A stretch of DNA of 64,000 nt from assembly GCA_965153355.1 (NCBI GenBank), contig OZ231126.1, positions 56,854,001-56,918,000 on the forward strand, read 5' to 3'. Shown here piece by piece: positions 25,175-34,400 of this stretch (positions are counted from its first letter, which is position 1; every line of letters starts with the position of its first letter). The DNA comes from Flaccisagitta enflata (taxonomy: Eukaryota; Chaetognatha; Sagittoidea; Aphragmophora). Position numbers and translations under genes: made by a program. The notes beneath the pieces are model-generated. The model was given only the letters and a program-made list of their open reading frames with translations, did no database searches and had not been told where the DNA came from.

Positions 25175-25623
25175 ATGTCGACAGCGCGCCATAATCTTCA
25201 CCTCTTTTATCAAGTCTTCACGGTGCTTTACTACCTTGCCTCTTCTGTATATTCCCTCTATATGCTCTACTTGCTATGCAAGCCTGCCAACATAAAAACA
25301 GATAAAATCACCAAAGCAGCGATAGTTGCACTAATCGTTTTTTCTTCGCTATCTTCATCTTTTGTCGGGTAATTAAGACCGCCATGACTTGGAGTCATGC
25401 ACCATGTCTTTTGTGAAGACTTAATGCACATTTGGTTAAAAATTAAGACCGTCATGACAAAAAGGAACTATAAATGATATTTTCGTGCTTCATCACACCC
25501 AGGTACAAACAGTATGCTGTGAAATCCGAATTCCTCACGGGGACGACAGTTAGAAAAATACTGACAATTTTTTCTCACGCCATGCAACTAGGTCCCTTGA
25601 CTTACCGTGTTGACATCATACAG
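25175..25623 (+). CDS. Exons 1-2 of the double-XKR gene
   Basis: Exon 1 (25175-25368) encodes a hydrophobic hairpin (FYQVFTVLYYLASSVYSLYM) and ends GTCGG|GTAATT. Exon 2 (25503-25623) follows CACACCCAG and ends ATACAG|GTAACC. It carries the XKR-typical LxLGPLxxR motif as MQLGPLTYR. The two join in phase through a glycine codon. Confidence 0.6.
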
Positions 25624-28600
25624 GTAACCGTTGCTGGTGCCTGACTTTGCATAAAAATAGGATCAAAACATCGCCATCAAAAATACCTTAATGACATTCT
25701 CCAAAACAAAGTCCAAGTAACAAGAGCCAAAACGTATGTTAAGGAAAAGTTAAGTGTAGTTTGTTATTTCTGGTTGAGAGAGGGGTGGCGGGATTACATT
25801 GGTTTTAGGTTTAAAGATTAGGTAGGGATGGCAAAGTTTTGATGAGGCGTGGCCTAAGCCACCCCTGATGCTATCTTAACCACCCCTGGTATTTTTTAGG
25901 AGACTCATTAGGAACTTGATCCGAAAAGTTTTAAGAGCTCATTGATTGATTAGTCCAACCATGTTGCCTCTCAAAATTTGATCAGTTTTACGCATAACGG
26001 CTCTTAGGAAACTTCGTATAAATGGCTGCTTTAAATGCTTTTACCAAACCTCTTGTTTCATCAGGAAATCGTTCGGGTCAAAATTCAACGGACTAAGATC
26101 GAAGGTACATGGACAAATCTTGCATTAGACGTTTTGACTGATGGGTTCGGCCCCAAAGACGACAGTTTGCAACTAAAAATGACTAGGTGCAGATACGTCG
26201 ATCTCATTCATTTCCTGCTAGTGAAACTTCCAGGCAGTTTAGTTATGAGGATCAATAGTACGGAGCCAACGTCCATAATAATCATTGCAATATGTGCAAC
26301 GCCGACGCGAACTTATGCAAATTGGTTTCTTTGGCGAATGAAGCCATTGTTCAACTCAAAATCGCGGATTGTGGCAGTCTTTCTCGTACACATCTATATC
26401 AACATTTGTATTGAATCGGGCTTATGGACGTCCATTACACTCTTAAAATGCACAAATGCATTTTGGCCTTTTATCTACATGATCTCGGTGGCGTTGGTTT
26501 ACCTCCCACTCGTAATCCCCGACATTTTTATGACGAGTCCAAGAACAAATACTGTGTGGTACATACTGGGCTGGATTTTTATTGTCGGCACACCATGCGT
26601 CCTCTACCTGTCGACTATATTGACCACATCGTGTTTCGAGAATCTCAAGCAAAGAGACTATAAATCAGACGTCATATACGTCAATTCTAAAATATTCCCA
26701 TTCGTGTGTATCGGGCTACAGGCAGTTTTGCTTCCTCTATGGTGTTTTTTCCGATTTCGCCGCAATCATCCAAGCGACACTCAAACGAGACCAGAATTTT
26801 CCGAATTAAATACGGGGCCAACTTTGAGCCTAGACACAAACATAGGGAAACATTCTGCCTTTTTCAAACGAGTGGATCTAGGCGCAGTCTTCAGCCTCAT
26901 TCTTTTTTGGGTTGATATATACACGAGCATGGGAGCGAGTCTTCTATTTTTCCAAGATGGCAAGTACCTTTGGAGTGCCGCTCTTTTTTTCCTTTTAGTC
27001 TGTGGGGGAAGCGCGACGGCATTCGAAGGTCTTAAATGCGCATCGACGCAACTGAAACTGCTCTGGCCAAACCACCAGAACAAAACGATCTTGGCGCACT
27101 TACTATTTCAATCTTATCCGATATATCTCTGCGAGACAATGGCCCTCAAATGGAAAAAACAAGATCAGAGGCACTTGTCGAAGATTATCTCAAAGTTGGA
27201 GCTTCATTGGACATTCTTTCAGAGGCAATGAAGAGGAAAAGCTATCAAAATAAATCACAACAAATTTGCTTGCTAGACATATAGAGAAGATTATAAACAG
27301 AGTAATTCAAGGGACCCATGAGTAACGGAAATACGCCTATAACGAATAAAATCAATTGGTTTCACGACCTTCTTTAGTGTGAGTTTCATTTATAAATGTA
27401 TACAGACGCAAGGTTGCTATGGACGCGACTCACAAAGTTTATTTTCGACTCATCTTCGCATTTCTATTAATAGGGTTTGTCCGTAAATACGTGGGTAGGT
27501 TGGTCCGATCGATTCGATGCCGCTGGCGATGCAATAATTCTGAAAGCAATTTTTATGGTTTCCCATTTATTGCTTCATCCCAAATTCTTAGGTGTGACAA
27601 AGCACCTCTATAACTGGCTGTGTCCGTTGGTTGGTCGGTCGGTTGGTCTGTAGGTAACGCATTCGTTCGACGATCCACACGTCGCACCTTATTGGCCTAC
27701 TTGGCCTTGTTTACAAGCAAGATTACATCCTTTTTGCTTTCATTTGTTTAGTCCCCAGCTCCATTGAAATTTTCAGAACAAATCTAACACTTCAAGAGGG
27801 CACATTTGTTGGTGTTAAGTTGACCTGGTTTTGTACTTAAGATGAGTAGGTTGTAGAAATAATTTTCATCGATTCAAGGAATAGGAAAAAAGTCTTTTCA
27901 ATCTCTATTGCCAAGTCTCCCTGAGGCAGCGCTACAAATTTATATAGTGGCCGGCCAGGAATACCCTGATGTTGGAATCGAACCAGATCCCATTCTTTAC
28001 TTCTCCATTATCACCGCTCTTCTGTCTTCTGCAAAAAATTTGGTAGTCCTGTGGTTGAGGCCAGCTATGAAAAACAAATTGGAAAGACTAAAGAACCGAT
28101 CCTCCCTATGCAGATTGATTTCAAAGGAGCAAGCTTCAAGGTAAAACAAAGAAGGCCGGAATTAAATAACAACATGGTTGAAGTAATGACAGACAAACTG
28201 GCATTACGCTGAGGAGAATACACTTTTTCATGCAGGGACCCTGAGGAGGGCCCAGATTTTCTTAGATGTAACTAATGTATTCTTAAAATTTCAGGACCAT
28301 AGATGTTCTTAAACATTCAACATACTGCACCTGAAAAATGGCTTATCCTTAAGTGGGCCAAAATTTCAAAATCATTTTTTTTCAAATCTGTTGCCATTTT
28401 CAGATTCCTTGTAAAAAATAATATCATATACTATATTTTCTATTTTCAAAATTTTGTTTTTAAGCTGAAAAAAAAATGAAAAAAAAATTAAAATAAGGGT
28501 TTTTAAAAAAACAAGGTTCTTTAGTTTTTTTTTTGCCTTTTTTCAGGTTAAAAACAAAATTTTGACAAAAAATATAGTATCTGTCATAATTCTTTGCAAG

Positions 28601-30425
28601 AAATTTGAATCTGGCATCAGATTTGAGGAACGATGATTTTGAAATTTTGCCATTTTTCAAGTGCAATATGATGAATTTTTAGAACATCTATGGTCCTGAA
28701 ATTTTTAGAATTCATTAGTTACATCAGAATAAAAAAAATTGGGTCTTCCTCAGTAGAGTGGTCACTACGTCACCTAATTTTCTCATTGCAGGCCTATGGA
28801 CTTTTTTTAAATTGTGAGGATACTTAGCAAACTCACCATACAAAACGATTATCAATCCGCTTTCCCTCGAACTTTCCTCAGGCATCAGGGTACAAACGTC
28901 GATTCTCCGGGACATGATGACATTTGCGTAATAACCGAGTGCGCAGAGTGCGATGATCCCGACAACATTGAAATCATCGAAACGGAGTTCATATCACAAG
29001 ATCAGGCGTCAAATGAACCCAATGCAGCTCCTGGTAAAAAGCAAAAACGATACTCTTATCTCGCGGTTTTATCAGCCGTCGTTCTTCATTTGTACTCCTT
29101 CGCTAATCTTGCTCTGTCCATCTGCGAGGTTACTTACCTAACTGGGTGCATGAAGGACGACTGGGTGTTCATCATGATCGCGACGCCATTTCTCGTGGGC
29201 TTACGGGTCGTCGTTCCGGAAAGTCTTTTCTCTTCGAAACTTCAGGATAACACGATCGTCTACAACGCGCTTTGGCTCTTGCAAATCGCCGTTCCAACAG
29301 CCACAAATGTAGCGGCGATCGCCACGCATCATTACGCTGAGGAGAATACACTTACTTTCATGCAGAGACTCTTGAGGGGGACCTAGATTTTTTTATTTGA
29401 TGTAATGTAATCTAAAAATTTCAGGACCATAGATGTTCTTAAACATTCATTATACATATTGCAACTTAAAAATGGTTCATCCTAAAGGGGGCCAAAATTT
29501 CAAAATTATTATTTCTCATATCTGATGCCAGATTAAGATTCCTTGTGAAAAATTATTTTAGATACTTTATTTTCTTTTTGTCAAAATGTTTTTAAGTTGA
29601 AAAAAAAAACGCAAAAAGGCTCTAAAAAGACCTAGTTTTAAAAAACCCTTAATTTAAGAAGTTTTTTTGCGATTTAAAAGTAGTTCTACTTGATTTAAAG
29701 AAATGAAAATCACTTCCGAGTCATAGTTTTTGATGGAGAATCTGAATCTGGCCTCAGATTTGAGAACAAGGCCGGATACACGGCCAATACCAGTCGCGGA
29801 CGGGTGGGCAGGGGCGGAAATGTGCGTTTTCCCACATTTTGACTCGTGCTCACCGACGGACCAACGGACCGACGGACGGACAAAGCCTATTATAGAGTCG
29901 CTCGTCCGCGACTAAAAATGGTTTTGAAATTTTGGCCCCCTTAATGGTGAGCCGTTTTTTAGATACAATATTATCATTGATTAGAACATCTATGGTGCTG
30001 AAATTTCTAGATAACATTATTTTCACCAAAACAAAATAATCTAGGCCCTCCCTAGAGTCCCCACATGAAAATTAGTGTATTTTCCTCAGCATACGCATCA
30101 TGAGTGTGTGTGGTTCTTTGAGAGCGTCCCTAAACACAGGAATATAACCATCAACTACGTGGGATTCAATGAGACGGCGCCTGTTTTACCAAAAACATCA
30201 ACGGGAATAACAAGAGCGGTAATGACAATTGGGAGAATCGCGGTGCCACTGTCTCTTTCAGTGACATTGGTAATGGTCGTATGTTGGAATGTCTTCCTGA
30301 GGTGGGGAAGAAGGAATAAACGCAGATTATCCACAGCGCTAAAACAAAGCTTCGCGGACCATCACAGGGGTGACGCCGGAACAATACTAGACGCAGTGAC
30401 GACCGTGCTATCACGCATAGCTTAA
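25175..30425 (+). CDS. Double XK-related (XKR-like) membrane protein, six exons proposed
   Basis: Proposed exons are 25175-25368, 25503-25623, 26065-27194, 27916-28140, 28882-29308 and 30090-30425. All junctions are phase-consistent and total 810 codons. Known XKR proteins (for example CED-8, XKR8) are multi-pass plasma-membrane proteins, several of which take part in phospholipid scrambling during apoptosis. Two successive XKR-like modules are visible. Module A covers about residues 1-365, with MQLGPLTYR and HFLLVKLPGSL in the expected order. Module B runs from about residue 370, with FWVDIYTSMG, QDGKYLWSAALFF and LPEAALQIYIV. The modules join inside one uninterrupted exon. The start is the first ATG after an in-frame stop; an upstream exon ending near 24891 is possible. 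The exon-3 donor is weak, and the last intron derives from a transposon, so decay cannot be excluded. Confidence 0.6.
26065..27194 (+). CDS. Exon 3 of the double-XKR gene: end of module A fused to start of module B
   Basis: The acceptor is TTTCATCAG|GAAATC. The exon encodes the rest of module A, including TM helices around FLVHIYINICIESGLWTSI and WYILGWIFIVGTPCVLYLS. It continues without a stop through a hydrophilic linker into module B (VDLGAVFSLILFWVDIYTSM, then QDGKYLWSAALFFLLVCGG). The donor is uncertain: AAA|GTTGGA at 27195 or TT|GTCGAA at 27177 are both weak and both give phase 2. The open frame otherwise stops at 27231. After an A6 run near 27152 another frame reads EALVEDYLKVGASLDILSEA, which looks more family-like. 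Confidence 0.65.
27586..27712 (-). repeat. DR1 repeat in XKR intron 3, GGTGC-stem variant
   Basis: Near-duplicate of 2028-2152. The hairpin is AGGTGT...GCACCT, followed by CTCTATAACTGGCTGTGTCC, a GGTCGGTC tract, CGACGATCCACACGTCGCAC and GGCCTACTTGGCCTTGTTT. Confidence 0.8.
27916..28140 (+). CDS. Exon 4 of the double-XKR gene
   Basis: The acceptor is TCTATTGCCAAG and the donor CTTCAAG|GTAAAA. It encodes LPEAALQIYIV, matching the XKR motif (E)xxPQLxLQxYI. A hydrophobic helix (LYFSIITALLSSAKNLVVLW) and a basic tail follow. It corresponds to KLPGSLVMRIN...ANWFLWRMKP of module A. Confidence 0.65.
28204..28795. mobile_element. Foldback element copy 1, in XKR intron 4
   Basis: The left end TACGCTGAGGAGAATACAC is the same as copy 2 (29333-30093). 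The two halves are inverted copies; for example AGGACCATAGATGTTCTTAA near 28291 reappears reversed near 28680. The right end is diverged and I see no clear target duplication. The element fills most of the 742-bp intron. Confidence 0.65.
28882..29308 (+). CDS. Exon 5 of the double-XKR gene
   Basis: The acceptor is CTTTCCTCAG|GCATCAG, joining exon 4 in phase. An acidic linker (CAECDDPDNIEIIETEF) precedes hydrophobic helices (YLAVLSAVVLHLYSFANLAL and WVFIMIATPFLVGLRVVVPE). The segment NTIVYNALWLLQ matches NTVWYILGWIF of module A. I place the donor at AAT|GTAGCG because no in-frame GT occurs between there and the stop in the inserted element. The coding frame itself is open to 29386. Confidence 0.6.
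29333..30093. mobile_element. Foldback element copy 2, inserted in XKR coding sequence with 8-bp duplication
   Basis: Direct repeats CGCATCAT (29325-29332 and 30094-30101) flank inverted ends. The left end is TACGCTGAGGAGAATACAC and the right end, reversed, is TATGCTGAGGAAAATACAC; similarity continues for about 55 bp. The flanking coding sequence is in the same frame on both sides, so clean removal restores ATHHECVW. A DR1 copy is nested at 29768-29918. The right end contains TATTTTCCTCAG, a good splice acceptor. No transposase is present. Confidence 0.8.
29768..29918 (+). repeat. DR1 repeat nested in the foldback element
   Basis: AACAAGGCCGGATACACGGC, GTCGCGGACGGGTGGGCAGG, CCAACGGACCGACGGACGG, CTATTATAGAGTCGC and a perfect hairpin AGTCGC/GCGACT, then AAAAA. 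Confidence 0.85.
30090..30425 (+). CDS. Exon 6 (last coding exon) of the double-XKR gene
   Basis: The acceptor TTTTCCTCAG|CATACG lies inside the foldback element end. The exon encodes THHECVWFFESV, then a final TM helix (IGRIAVPLSLSVTLVMVVCW) and a basic tail (RWGRRNKRRLS), with a stop at 30423. It parallels the end of module A (TSCFENL ... VLLPLWCFFRFRR). Confidence 0.6.
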   Translation, partial: HTHHECVWFFESVPKHRNITINYVGFNETAPVLPKTSTGITRAVMTIGRIAVPLSLSVTLVMVVCWNVFLRWGRRNKRRLSTALKQSFADHHRGDAGTILDAVTTVLSRIA

Positions 30426-31411
30426 CGCTCATACCTCACTAAACCTAACACTTGAAAAATCAAAAAAATAGATGCGCCTACTTTGCTTCCAAAGTTTTCT
30501 CCTCCTCCGTTGTTAGTACTTTTTTCTGTTTCACTAGTTTATCTCATCCCAATGCAGAGGCTGATGAGAAAGCAGGCTGCGCAACTCAACAAAAGACACA
30601 AGAGCTCGTTTACAGGACTTTACAGGCCATTTTTCCATTTCGCTTTTTACGTCCGTGACATTTCGGAAATATAGTCATTTAGTGTCATAGCCTCAAAGGG
30701 TTCACGTTACTGTCATTTTTAAGTCGCGGGCTAGCGACTCGTGAAAAAGACCAAAACTTCTTCCTAGAGCTTAATTCCCAACGCGAGTGTACAAAATTGA
30801 GTGGCCTCAAATCCTTTCCCCCTTGCCTTTCTTCACTAAGGAATCTACATTCTCCCCAACAGACCCGTAAAACATTATGGTATGAACAGTGTTAAATTGT
30901 GTAATTTTCAATGAATATTCATATTGCCAAAATTCGAAGATATTAAATACTTATCAGCTTTCCGCTTTCCTTTGATTTTCTTCCCCATTTAAAAACCCTC
31001 TAAGAACAACTTTAGATATCCCTGAGTTAAGCTTAATATTTCAATCGCAGAAGTCAAAAATATTTGGCCGCTGCTTTTCTGTCACTGTTAACTTATTCAA
31101 TCTTCATGAAAATACAATCTGCTTTTAAATGAACAATGTTTTTTTTACTCTTACATCTATGAGAATTGATGTTGAGGATGACGCATAGCTAGCAAAGAAG
31201 ACATAATTGTGCGGAGGCCATGTTATAAAGCCGAGCGAGCTACCTGCTTAATTAGGAGTCCATTTCATCGACTTGACTGATATAAGATAGACACTAGACA
31301 GCTACGCACAAAACAGCAAATTGTCACTTTTCGCCACTTTTTCACCGCGAAACTCGGTAAACATCAAAAGGGAATATGGATAACGCAACTGTAACAATAG
31401 TTTTAAAAGTA
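30426..31411. other. Intergenic region with a DR1 hairpin remnant
   Basis: Only a DR1 end fragment at 30717-30750 (TTTTTAAGTCGC, loop, GCGACT) is recognisable. XKR and Gemin5 converge here. Confidence 0.6.
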
Positions 31412-34400
31412 TCATTCGGGCGATGAAATTCTTTCATTTAACGCCGCTTTACGAGAGAGCGCCCACTTTCCTAAAACCGGCGCGTCAGACAAAGAGTCAA
31501 TCCTCTTCAGCAGCAGTTTGCAGTTTTCCTTGGTATGGGTTGTATCACAGAGAACGTATCCGAGAAGGATTGACGCCGACTCGGACCTGGAGGGACGCAA
31601 ATGTTGGTAATCAGGGGGAAAAATGTCCACCGCAGGCTCGACTGGTAGCAAAATGTCCAGCCAGCATCCCATATCGTCCACGGACATTGGTTCGCCATCT
31701 TCAGAATCTTTGTTCGACGAATTGGCGGCATCCCACCAATTGCCATACAGGTCGAATAAGGCGGCCAGTTGGAAGAAAAGCTCTTTCGCGACCGCGTCCT
31801 TCCCTTCCGGTATAGCCATGTGAAGATCTGGTATGAACTCTTCCAAACCGTATGGGAAGAAGCTGCTGTGAATTTTCCAAGCGAGACTGTACGCGGCGTT
31901 TTTGGCGCAGATGATGATATTTTCACACAGAGGCGTGAATATGTCGGCCCACGCCGTGCTGCCGGGCGGCGTAGTTTCAGCTGCCTGGTACCGCAACGCA
32001 AACATGGCGGATTTCGCGAGATTAATAGCGACGTCATGCAAAAATTCATTGATTGAATTCTGTTCACCAGTCAAGTTGAGGAAGCGAGTTTCTTCGAGGT
32101 TCAGAGACGGTAAAAGGCACTGGATTTGAGCGCGGACTACGTTCACCCACTCTTCCCCTTCCACTTCCAGGGCCTCCACGGCTTTAACGAGAGTTTCGTC
32201 GACGTCAATTTCAAAGTAATTTTGGGATTTTAGTCCATCGACTAGTTCAGGAAACGAAGGGATGATCAGAGAGACGAGGCCGAGAATGTCTTTGGAGACG
32301 ATCGTGAGCGCGCGGTGCATGAGGATATTTGGCACATACTCGTGAAGAATATCAAATGAAAGGCAGAATGACAACGCTTCCAACCAATCATTCCGCATCA
32401 CGATGCAGTTGGAAACGTAGTCCAACGCGTGTTTGAGATTGCCATTCGCAGGTTCGGTCATTCCCATCATGCCGATGTATTCGGCCGCTTTTTGCAACTT
32501 TTCATCCTTACGTTTCCGGAGTTCAGCAGCCGCCATTTGATACTCGCCCGCGGCAATGTAGCAATGAGCGCCTTGGTTGGACTGACCATTTTTGAATTGA
32601 TACTTGGCGTAGCTGACGTAGAGGCGATGAAACATTGGATCGTCGTCTCTCAATCGCATCCTGGCGATGCTGAGCGCTTCTCTGTAGAATTTGAATTCCT
32701 CCAAGACTTGAATCGCTTCATAAACCATGTTGCACGCCAGGAGATAAAATGCGGCCTTTCTGGCATCGGGAGTCTCATCCGCGGAAGGATGGATCAATTG
32801 ATCCGCGTAAGCGATGCAGGCTTTCTGGCGTAGGTATGGTGACGCCATCATCGTCATGGACACCATCCAATCCTCGAGATTTCCCGTGGCTTTCGCCTCG
32901 TCAATCGCCGCGCTGATATTGCCTCGCATGAATTCCAAAACGAAATTGTGCTCCGCGGTCGTTGCATCGACGTCGCTTTTGACGTTGAGCTCTTTCTCGT
33001 TTTGAATGAGCCGCACCATGCCGCGCCGGTTTGACATGGCGCCGATATCGGGATAATCATCGACAAGTTCTTCCAGAGGTTTGCTCTCTTTGAACTTGAC
33101 GATTCCTTTCTCCATTGGACCACCCAATTTGCATTTCTGAAAAACGGCGATGGCCGTCAATGACTCCATCTGCATGTCGCCAGGTGTGTTGTGAAACATG
33201 CCGAGTGTGTGACGGAACAACTTGGGTCTTTTACCACTTGATAATGGCACGGAGGGTTTCTTGAAAAAGGCGTCGTCGTCGATCATTGTACGAGATTTGG
33301 ACGATGAAACTTTATCCGGAATCACGGCTGATGATTTTTCAGTGAGAGATTTCAGTAGAAGCTCTTCCTCTTTCGATTGCAGTAAATCTGCGATCTCGTC
33401 GTCGGCCAAAAGACTCTCGCCAGCGCCCTCGGAGAAATTGCAAGACTCTTGAATTCCATTTGGAATTGCATCTTCGCTTACAATGTTAGAGACTGCCGTT
33501 GGAACGGATGGAGTGAGGGCTGTTGAACTCACGACTGGTGATGGGGAAGACATTTTCTTGGGTTCTTTGCTATCCTCGCGACCTTTTCGTCGCAATTCTT
33601 TCTGCTTCTTCTTATGTTCGTAAAACCTCTTTTCAAATATATTTTCCAAAGGCGGTTCCATTTCCGTTAGTTTGGTCCTATCCCAACTGGAAAGATAGAA
33701 ATCATCGGCGCCAGAGTGTAGCATGTTGGGTCGGCTACCATCCCAAGCCACCGACAACACTCGACCAAGAGATCGGAAATTGCCCACCATGGATTTGGAC
33801 TCGCATGGATCGAGATTCCAGATTTGAACGGATCCATCGTAAGAAGCCGTGGCTAGGAGATATTCTTCGTGCGGGCTCCAAGCCAAACTTGTTACACGCC
33901 CTTTGTGTTGACCAAAAACTTTTCGAGGATAAATGTTCGGAACCTCTTTCTCATCGAGGTCGGCATAGAAGACTTCGGCGAGATCGAAGACGCAGACTTT
34001 ATTATCTCCTCCGCCGGTTGCCAAAAGCGTTCCGCCGCGCGAAATTTCTACCATTCCATTAGCTTCGCCATCACTTTCCTTATTTTGACAGACTTTCCAC
34101 GCGATGGAGTTGATGAGTTTCAGATGGCCGCTGAGTCGGATCATCAACTTCAGATGAGGATGCGAAAAGATCTCCGCGCTTCCATCTTCGTTTCCCATCG
34201 CGACGAGCGTAAAATTGAGGTTCCAGGACAGGGATGTTCTTTCGGGGAATTTGTCTTTGGGCGACATGGAGTTAGTCTTGGCGATTATGTCATTCAAATT
34301 CACGGCTCTCGTCTTTTGGGTCGAGGACAGAAAATGCTGATAAACTTGACCATCTCCAACGGAAAATAGCAGCTTGTCGCCATCATTGCCTGCAGTTTCG

